Made by a program: the position numbers and the translations under genes. Shown here piece after piece: positions 1 to 6,575 of a stretch of DNA of 9,776 nt (positions are counted from its first letter, which is position 1; each line of letters starts with the position of its first letter). Below the pieces are notes generated by a model. That model was not told where the DNA came from and did no database searches. It saw only the letters and a program-made list of their open reading frames with translations. Origin of the DNA: Thermoflavifilum sp. (GTDB taxonomy: Bacteria; Bacteroidota; Bacteroidia; Chitinophagales; Chitinophagaceae); assembly GCA_019683625.1 (NCBI GenBank), contig JADGHY010000060.1, forward strand, positions 1 to 9,776, read 5' to 3'.

Positions 1-989
1 CTCCCACCCACCCTCTCAAGAATTTCCCGCGCAATGCTTTCCAATAACAACTGCACAAATAAGCTCCTGCCTTTTAAACTTTTTGCTGCACTTTTGTTGG
101 TAATATTATAGATAAACTTCTGAATGCCACTCACATTGCAAGACCAGAGCTTAAATGGATAATGCCCTTTTGCAATACTTAAGCGATGGTTATCATTAGC
201 TTGAAAAGCATCCGGAAATTGATTCCAATAGGCAGCTATACAGTGAGCAAAGGCTCCGGTGACTTTACAATGTTCAAACAAGCTGATATTGGGATAATCT
301 ACCGTAGAAGCCGGCATGTACCATGTGTACAATTTCAACAAATGAAATACGGTCTCAATAAATTGAGAAGGCCTTTGCCTGGGAACTGGTAATTTGCCGA
401 AAATATCGGTAAACTCTTTCCAAAGCTTTTGATAAAGCTGCGGATTATTGGTTATGTTGTTAACATGCTGAGGTAGGATCTGAGCATCTATACAAAATTT
501 CTGTACCGGATAGGCACAAGAGGTTTGCTGCATCTTTTCGCCATTGGCATATAGCTCAGGGAAAATCGAAACTATAGGGATATGGCGAAATTTGGATTTA
601 TTTTCCCAATCAGGATGGCGTTCCAGCATGGCTTCATTATCCCGATCCAGGCCACTACTACACCAGTCTGCAAGGGTTATAATTCCTTGTTGATCCGTTG
701 AGGGCCTGTGGTGGTAGGATGCCAAATTTACCAAATCATCTGATGGAGTGGATAAACCCGCATCAACAAATTTTCCGCGATTTTGCTCCAGTAACCAGTA
801 TGTCCATATCACATGCTGATGAGAATACCATCCGCCCTGTGTTAACCGGCATATTTGTCCTGCCAATTGCTTTGCCTGGGGTGACAAATAAGTGGATTGC
901 GAATAATCTCCTTGCTCAGCCCGTTGGCCAAACTTACCAATATCGTGAAGCAATCCGGCTAATGCATAAATCAATGGATTCATAGCCAT
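1..989 (-). CDS. cas10: Cas10/Csm1-type type III CRISPR effector subunit, partial (N-terminal 329 codons)
   Basis: This is the large subunit of a type III (Csm-like) CRISPR interference complex. In the family, the HD domain cleaves ssDNA and the Palm domains make cyclic oligoadenylates when target RNA is bound. Reading the minus strand from the ATG at 989 gives an uninterrupted frame to the window edge. It shows LLHDIGKF (residues 13-20, HD pair H15/D16), a SHQHV segment (56-60), ASYHHRP (90-96) and an AD...SSGLDR block (107-116), all typical of Csm1 HD domains. Then come SLFEHCKVTGAFA (236-248) and VSGIQKFIYNI (286-296) with AAKSLKGRSLF (301-311), the start of Palm 1. The usual Asp before the SGIQ motif is Asn285 here. 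AAGGA at 998-1002 lies 8 bases before the chosen ATG; a second ATG sits at 983. The gene follows cas6 by 11 bases, implying one operon. Palm 2, the GGDD motif and the C-terminus lie outside, so cyclase activity cannot be judged. Csm1 is favoured over Cmr2 by overall pattern only. Confidence 0.9.
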   Translation of the reverse strand, partial: MAMNPLIYALAGLLHDIGKFGQRAEQGDYSQSTYLSPQAKQLAGQICRLTQGGWYSHQHVIWTYWLLEQNRGKFVDAGLSTPSDDLVNLASYHHRPSTDQQGIITLADWCSSGLDRDNEAMLERHPDWENKSKFRHIPIVSIFPELYANGEKMQQTSCAYPVQKFCIDAQILPQHVNNITNNPQLYQKLWKEFTDIFGKLPVPRQRPSQFIETVFHLLKLYTWYMPASTVDYPNISLFEHCKVTGAFAHCIAAYWNQFPDAFQANDNHRLSIAKGHYPFKLWSCNVSGIQKFIYNITNKSAAKSLKGRSLFVQLLLESIAREILERVGG

Positions 990-994
990 ATTCG

Positions 995-1002
995 TTTTCC
1001 TT
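995..1002 (-). promoter_or_regulatory. Ribosome binding site of cas10
   Basis: On the minus strand this reads AAGGAAAA and overlaps the cas6 stop codon (1001-1003). The AAGGA core is 8 bases from the ATG at 989, which supports that start over the in-frame ATG at 983. The overlap suggests that cas6 and cas10 translation are linked. Confidence 0.6.
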
Positions 1003-1687
1003 ACTTCATGGTTTCCTTTTCCTTTATTTTCCTTACCACTCCAAATCCATGGCTGGCGCCTTTGCCCAGCCCAATGTATTCTGGTAAGTACACGTTCGTT
1101 GAAAAGCTTGCATCAAAACCCATCAGGTGGGCATCTTTGTACTTAAGCTTTTTCGTTGCCTTCAGCTCATGAATCCGCACCTTGATCTCTTGCTCCACAT
1201 GCCAATCTATGCCCTTGGCAAAGGAAAGTATATTGCCCACCAACACCTTCTCCAGCATGGCCAGCCTGTCTATCTCGGAGCTTAAGGCTTTATAGGTTTC
1301 ATAATTCTTTTCATTTAACGCCAGCCACCGGCTTATCGTATATGCATACGTATTGTTCCACACATTCATGGTAATATTGCCCAGGCTCAGCTTGTCAATC
1401 ACAAGATCATATTTTTCATCTCTCACATAAATCGTCCACGATTTTTTATGAAATAGCTTATGAATTTCATCCACGCCATCGCCCAAGCACAGGATAGCCG
1501 GCTTATGATGAATAGATTTATATTGAATAAGCGGATAACGATATAAGTAAGCATCATCGCCAACATGCTGGTGAAATAAGATATGCTCTTTGCCTACCTT
1601 TTCGATGACCGCCCCACGGAAGGCAGGCGTCTGCCAGGCGGGTAAATTGTTTTCAAAACGAATGAGCAGGGTGCGCAGCCTTTTCAT
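1001..1687 (-). CDS. cas6: CRISPR-associated endoribonuclease Cas6, Cas6b-like
   Basis: Cas6 enzymes cut the CRISPR precursor transcript within each repeat to give mature crRNAs, here presumably for the adjacent type III complex. The protein is 228 residues, normal for the family. The strongest mark is the C-terminal glycine-rich loop GLGKGASHGFGVV (206-218), characteristic of Cas6. The N-terminal half has AFRGAVIE (22-29), ILFHQH (36-41) and YRYPLIQYK (49-57), matching what I recall of Cas6b-type proteins in Bacteroidota. His35, His39 and His41 are candidates for the catalytic histidine; which one acts is not decidable by eye. The ATG at 1687 is the first possible start, because an in-frame TAA lies two codons upstream; AAGG at 1695-1698 is a modest ribosome site. 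It is first in a leftward operon with cas10. Family assignment is firm; the Cas6b subtype is less so. Confidence 0.85.
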   Translation of the reverse strand: MKRLRTLLIRFENNLPAWQTPAFRGAVIEKVGKEHILFHQHVGDDAYLYRYPLIQYKSIHHKPAILCLGDGVDEIHKLFHKKSWTIYVRDEKYDLVIDKLSLGNITMNVWNNTYAYTISRWLALNEKNYETYKALSSEIDRLAMLEKVLVGNILSFAKGIDWHVEQEIKVRIHELKATKKLKYKDAHLMGFDASFSTNVYLPEYIGLGKGASHGFGVVRKIKEKETMK

Positions 1688-1770
1688 AGCTTAACCTTGT
1701 TTTGCTGGATGGAATAGAGAAATATGACTTTGAAAAAATATCCGAAGAGGGGAAAACCGTGCAGGAATAA

Positions 1771-1801
1771 ATAGGTTTCATATTAGTAGTAACAAACCTA
1801 T
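1771..1801. repeat. Perfect 8-bp inverted repeat over the cas -7 box
   Basis: ATAGGTTT (1771-1778) and AAACCTAT (1794-1801) are exact reverse complements separated by 15 bases, with half-site centres 23 bp apart, about two helical turns. The right arm overlaps the TAGGTTTG box. A second perfect 8-bp pair, GTAGTAAC (1786-1793) and GTTACTAC (1829-1836), interlocks with it. This could be a repressor operator or an RNA hairpin at the start of the leader; the sequence alone cannot tell. Confidence 0.5.
1793..1800 (-). promoter_or_regulatory. Candidate -7 box of the cas6-cas10 operon
   Basis: On the minus strand this reads TAGGTTTG, a full match to the Bacteroidota primary-sigma -7 consensus TAnnTTTG. 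No good TTTG -33 element is seen at the expected 19-21 base spacing; the nearest TTG lies about 25 bases upstream. It would give a leader of roughly 100 bases before the cas6 ATG at 1687. Confidence 0.4.
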
Positions 1802-1947
1802 GTTAAAGATGAGAAAAATATTTGACAAGTTACTACCCTGATTGGCTTATCTATCAGCAAAAATGCAAAAAGAATACATGTGCCTCAGGGCTCTTGACTT
1901 TTTGAGAAATTTTTTTATGAACAGGCAGGTCAACTGATTTTTAGCAC

Positions 1948-1979
1948 AAAAAACCCTTGTCACCAAAATTTGACAAGGG
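1948..1979 (-). terminator. Intrinsic terminator of the reductase gene
   Basis: On the minus strand a 9-bp perfect stem (CCCTTGTCA paired with TGACAAGGG, arms 1971-1979 and 1954-1962, 8-base loop) is followed by six T residues (1953-1948). It lies about 30 bases past the reductase stop and insulates that gene from the cas operon further left. Confidence 0.85.
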
Positions 1980-2008
1980 CAGAACCGGATTCAACTTGGG
2001 AAGCATGC

Positions 2009-2677
2009 TCATAACTCCACAACCACGGCCGACTGGGGAGCGCCTAATTGATGCAATGCCGCCTTAATATCCTGCACCATTTGATCGGGACCGCATACGT
2101 AAAATTGCTGATTAAAATTTGTGATCCTTCGTTTGAGATAATCTGCATCAATTTTTCCAAAATCATATCCCGGCACTTGTTCCTGTGTTAAGGTATTGAT
2201 GAACCGATCGCCCAAGATGTGGCGAAATTCATCTTCAAGGATAATATCGGCTTTGGTTTTATTGGAAAACAACAGCATGTTCTGACCTAATTTCCCATCG
2301 GCATGCAATTGCCTGAGTATAGCTATAAATGGCGTAACGCCGGCTCCACCAGCAATAAATACTCCTTCGCCTTTGTATTGTATGGCCCCCCACACATCGT
2401 GAATGATAAGCTCATCACCGGGCTGTAAGGTATCCAGCTGATGCGTGACTCCCGGATGATCATGATAACTTTTGATGGTAAATTCTAAAAAATCCCAACT
2501 GTTTAAACTTGTAAATGTAAAAGGCCGGCGTTCCTGTTCCCATCCAGGTTTGCGGATGGCCACCTCGGTGGCCTGGCCCGGAATAAACTGATAGCCTGCA
2601 GGTTTTTCTACGCGATAATGTTTTACATTGTGTGTTACACGCTGAATAGACAGAATTTTGACGATATGTTCTTCCAT
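2009..2677 (-). CDS. FAD-dependent ferredoxin/flavodoxin NAD(P) reductase-like protein
   Basis: A soluble two-domain flavoprotein of the ferredoxin-NADP reductase superfamily, 222 residues, moving electrons between NAD(P)H and a partner carrier. The N-terminal barrel has the FAD-contacting RPFTFTS (51-57) and a GVTHQL stretch (76-81). The nucleotide-binding half has GVFIAGGAGVTPF (105-117) and YVCGPDQMV (193-201), the usual C-terminal CGP motif. No cysteine cluster for a 2Fe-2S centre, no haem domain and no membrane segment is present, so it must use a separate electron partner. Ferredoxin, flavodoxin or an oxygenase component are all possible, and the neighbours do not settle it. The ATG at 2677 has no strong ribosome site. 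A good terminator follows. It diverges from the isocitrate dehydrogenase gene across fewer than 100 bases. Fold assignment is secure; substrate is unknown. Confidence 0.82.
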   Translation of the reverse strand: MEEHIVKILSIQRVTHNVKHYRVEKPAGYQFIPGQATEVAIRKPGWEQERRPFTFTSLNSWDFLEFTIKSYHDHPGVTHQLDTLQPGDELIIHDVWGAIQYKGEGVFIAGGAGVTPFIAILRQLHADGKLGQNMLLFSNKTKADIILEDEFRHILGDRFINTLTQEQVPGYDFGKIDADYLKRRITNFNQQFYVCGPDQMVQDIKAALHQLGAPQSAVVVEL

Positions 2678-2696
2678 GATGCTTAATTTTGAATGA

Positions 2697-2727
2697 TAAA
2701 GTTAACAATGATCAGGTTATAGATCAA
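2697..2727 (-). promoter_or_regulatory. Possible promoter of the reductase gene
   Basis: On the minus strand TTG (2727-2725), a 20-base spacer and TAACTTTA (2704-2697) resemble the Bacteroidota -33/-7 pattern, with one mismatch to TAnnTTTG. It would start transcription about 10-15 bases before the ATG at 2677. It is a weak, eye-level match. No equally good promoter for the divergent isocitrate dehydrogenase gene was found here. Confidence 0.25.
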
Positions 2728-2773
2728 CAGCTTATCGGCTGAATAGTTCAATTCATAAATGCAAGAGCATATC

Positions 2774-4057
2774 ATGGCTGAAAAGGTTACAATGATCAAC
2801 GGGAAATTGCAGGTGCCCGACGAACCTATTATCCCCTATATTGAAGGAGATGGCATTGGACCCGATATCTGGAAAGCAACGGTGCGGGTGATCAATGCAG
2901 CAGTAGAGAAAGCATATCGTGGGAAAAGAAAAATTCACTGGAAAGAAATCCTGGCAGGAGAAAAAGCATATCATGCAACCGGCGAATGGCTTCCCCAGCA
3001 AACGATTGATGCCTGCAAAGCACATATCATTGCCATAAAAGGCCCGCTCACTACACCCGTGGGAGAAGGGTTTCGTTCATTAAACGTGACGCTTAGGCAA
3101 GAACTCGATTTATATGCTTGTGTACGTCCGGTGAAATGGTATCCCAACGTGCCCTCGCCATTGCTGCATCCGGAAAAAGTGAACATGGTGATTTTCCGCG
3201 AGAATACAGAAGATGTATATGCAGGAATTGAATTTGCCACAGGTACGGCAGATGCCAGGGCTTTGAAAGAATTCCTTGAAACCACTTTGCAGGTAGATTT
3301 CTTACCCGATGATACAGCATTCGGCATCAAAATCATTTCCCAAAATCGTTCGAAACGACTGGTGCGTGCCGCCATTCGGTATGCCCTTCAGCATCGCCTG
3401 CCTTCTGTTACCCTCGTGCATAAGGGCAATATCATGAAGTTCACCGAAGGCGCATTCAGGCAATGGGGATATGAAGTGGCCGAACAAGAGTTTGGTGAAC
3501 AAACTTTTACCTGGCTGCAATGGGAGCGTATCCGCAAGGCACAACATCATGAAGCAGCCGATCAGGCTTTAAAAATAGCCATGGCTCAGGGTAAGGTGCT
3601 GGTGAAAGATATCATTGCCGACAATTTCCTGCAACAGCTTTTGCTTAACCCACAGGATTTTTCTGTGATTGCTACCATGAATTTGAATGGTGATTATATC
3701 AGCGACGCCGCAGCTGCTGCCGTAGGGGGCATTGGCATTGCACCCGGTGCCAATATCAATTATGAAACCGGACATGCTGTATTTGAAGCCACCCATGGTA
3801 CGGCCCCGCAATTTGCCAACACCGATAGCATGAATCCCTCCTCCTTAATCCTGAGCGCCGTGATGATGCTGGAATATATGGGCTGGAACGAAGCTGCACG
3901 TGCCATCGTGAGAGGATTATCTATGGCTATCATGCGGAAGAAAGTGACCATTGATTTTTACCGGCAAATGTCTGATGCTACGTTGGTACATACCAGTGAA
4001 TTCGCCACCGAAATCATTCGCCATCTTGACGATACAAGGGGTGGTAGCATATTTTAA
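2774..4057 (+). CDS. icd: Isocitrate dehydrogenase (E. coli Icd type, probably NADP)
   Basis: This TCA-cycle enzyme oxidatively decarboxylates isocitrate to 2-oxoglutarate in the cytoplasm. The 427 residues align over their length with the E. coli homodimeric enzyme (416). Visible are IPYIEGDGIGPDIW (20-33), TTPVGEGFRSLN (93-104; Ser102 corresponds to the E. coli phospho-serine 113), VIFRENTEDVYAGIE (139-153), VHKGNIMKFTEGAF (215-228), and NLNGDYISD (303-311) with the metal-binding aspartates. By recall of E. coli numbering, the coenzyme sites are Gln346 (Lys344), Phe347 (Tyr345), Ile393 (Tyr391) and Arg397 (Arg395), so only Arg is kept and NADP preference is inferred rather than shown. An ATG at 2759 is also in frame, but AAGAG at 2763-2767 favours 2774, and homologues begin near there. 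The MFS gene follows 68 bases later on the same strand. Confidence 0.93.
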   Translation: MAEKVTMINGKLQVPDEPIIPYIEGDGIGPDIWKATVRVINAAVEKAYRGKRKIHWKEILAGEKAYHATGEWLPQQTIDACKAHIIAIKGPLTTPVGEGFRSLNVTLRQELDLYACVRPVKWYPNVPSPLLHPEKVNMVIFRENTEDVYAGIEFATGTADARALKEFLETTLQVDFLPDDTAFGIKIISQNRSKRLVRAAIRYALQHRLPSVTLVHKGNIMKFTEGAFRQWGYEVAEQEFGEQTFTWLQWERIRKAQHHEAADQALKIAMAQGKVLVKDIIADNFLQQLLLNPQDFSVIATMNLNGDYISDAAAAAVGGIGIAPGANINYETGHAVFEATHGTAPQFANTDSMNPSSLILSAVMMLEYMGWNEAARAIVRGLSMAIMRKKVTIDFYRQMSDATLVHTSEFATEIIRHLDDTRGGSIF

Positions 4058-4069
4058 CATGAAAGACCA

Positions 4070-4102
4070 TTTGACATCAACCATTTGCCACTTCTTATTT
4101 TG
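4070..4102 (+). promoter_or_regulatory. Possible promoter of the MFS gene
   Basis: TTTG (4070-4073), a 21-base spacer and TTATTTTG (4095-4102) match the Bacteroidota -33/-7 pattern with one mismatch in the -7 box. Transcription would begin shortly before the ribosome site at 4114. If real, the transporter has its own promoter in addition to any read-through from icd. Confidence 0.3.
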
Positions 4103-4113
4103 TTTAAACCCCC

Positions 4114-4123
4114 AAGGGAAAGG
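4114..4123 (+). promoter_or_regulatory. Ribosome binding site deciding a GTG start
   Basis: AAGGGAAAGG is the strongest Shine-Dalgarno-like stretch in the window. It lies just before GTG at 4126, whereas the in-frame ATGs at 4150 and 4174 have no comparable site. It is therefore the main reason to accept the GTG start. Confidence 0.55.
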
Positions 4124-4125
4124 CA

Positions 4126-5688
4126 GTGCCTATCAACAAAAATCTGCGTATGAAAATACCAAAGCATAAGCCCATGCGGGGATCTGCCTCAAAACGATGG
4201 ATCCTGGCCGGTTTGATGCTCACGATGTCGCTTGCCGCAATGGATACCACCATTGTATCCACTGCCATACCCGAGATTGTGGCGGAATTAGGCGGGTTCT
4301 CAGCCTTTAGCTGGGTGTTTTCCATATATCTGCTGGCACAAACAGTTACTATTCCCATTTATGGCAAATTGGCCGACATGAAAGGGCGAAAGCCCATATT
4401 GCTGCTGGGCATTGGCTTGTTTCTGGTGGGTTCTGCTGCGTCGGGACTGGCCTGGAATATGCTGGCCTTGATTGTGTTTCGCGGTTTGCAAGGATTGGGC
4501 GCGGGTTCCATCATGGCTACCGTGAATACTTTGGCGGCCGACTTGTATGAAATACGCGAACGGGCCCGCATTCAAGGCTGGCTGTCGAGCGTATGGGGCA
4601 TTGCCGCCATCACCGGGCCGGCCATAGGCGGGGCTTTGGTGGAATATGTGTCGTGGCGATGGATTTTTTTCATTAACCTGCCTATCGGCTTGCTGGCCTT
4701 TTGGCTGTTCATCGTGTTTTTGCACGAACAAACCAAAAGCTCAGCACAGCAGATCGACGTGTGGGGAGCTATGCTTATTTTCTGCAGCGCAGCCTTGTGG
4801 ATCGTTGCCTTGTTAGAAAGCGGACAGGCATGGCCCTGGGTTTCAGTTCCGGGCATTGGCCTTCCCGTGTTGGCCCTGGTGTTGATGATACTCATCTATT
4901 GGATTGAACAAAGGGTGGCAGAGCCGATGATGCCTGTATGGGTGTGGCGGCAACGCATCCTGGCTGGTGCTAACCTGAGCATGATTTTGATGGGGGCTAT
5001 CATGATGGGGCCAAGCATGTTTTTGCCCCTGTTTGTACAGTCGGGCCTGGCAGGCAGTGCTATGCTTGCCGGCTTCATCCTGGCAAGTTCCAGCATCGGC
5101 TGGCCCATTGCCTCAGCTTATTCCGGACATCTGTACCTATCCATAGGCTTTCGGAATACAGCCCTCATCGGCGCTTTGCTGATATGTTGTGCCGCCGTGA
5201 TTTTTTTATGCCTGCCCATGCCTATGCCGGTATGGAGTTTATTTGCCGATCAAATATTGCTCGGAGCAGGTTTTGGCCTGCTCTCCACACCCTTGCTGGT
5301 GGGCGTGCAGGCTATGGTACCCTGGCAACAACGGGGCGTGGTCACAGGGAACAATATTTTTTCCCGCTACTTCGGACAAAGCATTGGCGCTGCCCTGATG
5401 GGCGGCATATTCAACGCCAGCTTTCGCCATCATTTATCCGAACATGCCGCTGCATGGCCTGCAGCTTCCGGCCAAACCGTGGACAATCTTTTGCATCAAA
5501 TTATGGAGGAACATTTGCCCACTGCAATGTTGCATAGCCTGCGCCAAAGCCTGCATGCCGCTACCTTCAGCGTGTATGGCGCCATGGCCATTGCCGCCTT
5601 TTTCACCATCCTGATCCTGTGCTTGATTCCCGCTCATTTCCCCATTCTCACAGAAGATGTTTCTTCTCCGGAAAAAACAACAGCTTAG
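4126..5688 (+). CDS. DHA2-family MFS drug/solute exporter
   Basis: An inner-membrane, proton-driven major facilitator of the 14-helix DHA2 (EmrB/QacA-like) group, 520 residues, as usual for the family. The cytoplasmic N-terminus is basic (to about residue 24). Helix 1 carries MDTTIVSTAIP (39-49), the DHA2 signature around Asp40. Motif A is GKLADMKGRKP (80-90), motif B is in RGLQGLGAGSIM (119-130), and the antiporter motif C is ITGPAIGGAL (162-171). WRWIFFINLPIG (177-188) is also typical. A further conserved block, SRYFGQSIGAALMG (413-426), precedes a long soluble loop (about 430-478) and the last helix (about 480-502). The start is a GTG supported by AAGGGAAAGG. No partner membrane-fusion protein or outer-membrane channel is adjacent, so it may act alone. 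Substrate cannot be told from sequence. Its stop overlaps that of the converging methyltransferase gene. Confidence 0.9.
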   Translation: MPINKNLRMKIPKHKPMRGSASKRWILAGLMLTMSLAAMDTTIVSTAIPEIVAELGGFSAFSWVFSIYLLAQTVTIPIYGKLADMKGRKPILLLGIGLFLVGSAASGLAWNMLALIVFRGLQGLGAGSIMATVNTLAADLYEIRERARIQGWLSSVWGIAAITGPAIGGALVEYVSWRWIFFINLPIGLLAFWLFIVFLHEQTKSSAQQIDVWGAMLIFCSAALWIVALLESGQAWPWVSVPGIGLPVLALVLMILIYWIEQRVAEPMMPVWVWRQRILAGANLSMILMGAIMMGPSMFLPLFVQSGLAGSAMLAGFILASSSIGWPIASAYSGHLYLSIGFRNTALIGALLICCAAVIFLCLPMPMPVWSLFADQILLGAGFGLLSTPLLVGVQAMVPWQQRGVVTGNNIFSRYFGQSIGAALMGGIFNASFRHHLSEHAAAWPAASGQTVDNLLHQIMEEHLPTAMLHSLRQSLHAATFSVYGAMAIAAFFTILILCLIPAHFPILTEDVSSPEKTTA

Positions 5689-6545
5689 CTTGTTTTCCGG
5701 CTGATGGCATGAAACCAGGAAGATAAAGCCGGATAGCGAAGCCGGAAATGTTCCGGCTGAAAACGACCTGCATCCTGAAAAAGCAGGCCCATGAAAAATA
5801 AATCTATACTCAAATTCACGCGATCGTCGGTACACAATGTTTCCCATGCCTGCATCATCTCCCGGCTCCAGTGAATATCATCCACCACGATACAAGAACC
5901 TTCGTGCAAAAAAGGTAAAAAAGCCCGCACATAAGCTATGGTGCTTTCATAGCGATGATCCCCATCTACAAACAATAAAAAGGGTGACCTGAGATGAGAA
6001 AGGATGTGGGGAATGGCTTCGCTAAAGGTGGCATGCAGAAGTTGAATATGATCCAGGCCCAGTTGGTGAAAATGTTGCTGGGCTTGTTGAGCAATAGCCC
6101 CGGCACCTTCCACGGTGATGATAGATGCCTGTGGAGCCGCCTTGGCCAGATAAGCCGTAGTGAGGCCTAATGAAGTGCCAAGCTCCACTACCATGGCCGG
6201 CTTCAGCGTGCGACATAACTGAAATAACATCCATGCCAATACAGGAGGCTTAGCTGCACGACGGGCTATTGAGCTTACGGTTTCCTGCCTCACCCTACCC
6301 GGCCTTTGATGCTGATGGGCTTGTGAACCTGCTCCATAATCCTGCATCCAGATGCTGCGGTGATCGCGCAATAGCCGGGCACGCAACTGCTCAATGGGTA
6401 AACATATAGGATCTGGCTGCGGATGCCGGAATACCTGTTCAATGAGTGCATACACACGGGGAGAATGCACCTGGTAGCGCGACTGGGCTCGTAACGCATG
6501 CATCAGATATTGTATGTAAAACCGCATGGACAAGAAGGCGTGCAT
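5685..6545 (-). CDS. Class I SAM-dependent methyltransferase, O-methyltransferase-like
   Basis: A cytoplasmic Rossmann-fold methyltransferase of 286 residues; its acceptor is unknown. The N-terminal part contains YQVHSPRVYAL (24-34), a VHSP block I recognise from a conserved but uncharacterised Bacteroidota methyltransferase family. Motif I is VVELGTSLGLTTAYLA (119-134), with the acidic ribose-binding residue Glu146 in ITVEGAG (143-149). FVDGDHRYE (192-200) and VVDDIHWS (220-227) resemble the metal-site region of O-methyltransferases such as the catechol type. An in-frame TAA directly precedes the ATG at 6545, so translation starts there or at the internal ATG at 6527; neither has a clear ribosome site. 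It lies 142 bases downstream of leuA on the same strand with no terminator seen between, but a good -7 box at 6576-6583 suggests its own promoter. A link to leucine synthesis is not implied. Confidence 0.8.
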   Translation of the reverse strand: MHAFLSMRFYIQYLMHALRAQSRYQVHSPRVYALIEQVFRHPQPDPICLPIEQLRARLLRDHRSIWMQDYGAGSQAHQHQRPGRVRQETVSSIARRAAKPPVLAWMLFQLCRTLKPAMVVELGTSLGLTTAYLAKAAPQASIITVEGAGAIAQQAQQHFHQLGLDHIQLLHATFSEAIPHILSHLRSPFLLFVDGDHRYESTIAYVRAFLPFLHEGSCIVVDDIHWSREMMQAWETLCTDDRVNLSIDLFFMGLLFQDAGRFQPEHFRLRYPALSSWFHAISRKTS

Positions 6546-6575
6546 TTACCGGCAGGCAATTTGTGATTTTTCCGG

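Larger units (their letters stand above)
1688..2008. other. Intergenic region upstream of the cas operon
   Basis: This 321-base stretch has no convincing gene on either strand. It holds the candidate cas promoter and a dyad at 1771-1801, and the terminator of the reductase gene at 1948-1979. I looked for CRISPR repeats, tRNA and inverted-repeat element ends and saw none. The rest is AT-rich with several A/T runs. Confidence 0.7.

Noticed and set aside
186..392. Plus-strand open frame of 68 codons
   Set aside because: It is antisense to the Cas10 linker region, with no recognisable motif or ribosome site.
698..985. Plus-strand open frame of 95 codons
   Set aside because: It lies opposite the HD domain of Cas10, whose frame is open across the whole stretch and has family motifs; the plus-strand translation has none.
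1688..1947. Possible CRISPR repeat or leader next to cas6
   Set aside because: I found no repeat of about 28-37 bases with regular spacing; only short inverted and direct words are present.
2971..3375. Minus-strand open frame of 134 codons
   Set aside because: It is antisense to the conserved core of isocitrate dehydrogenase and is a shadow.
4300..4731. Minus-strand open frame of 143 codons
   Set aside because: It is opposite the transporter's conserved motifs A to C and shows no family resemblance.
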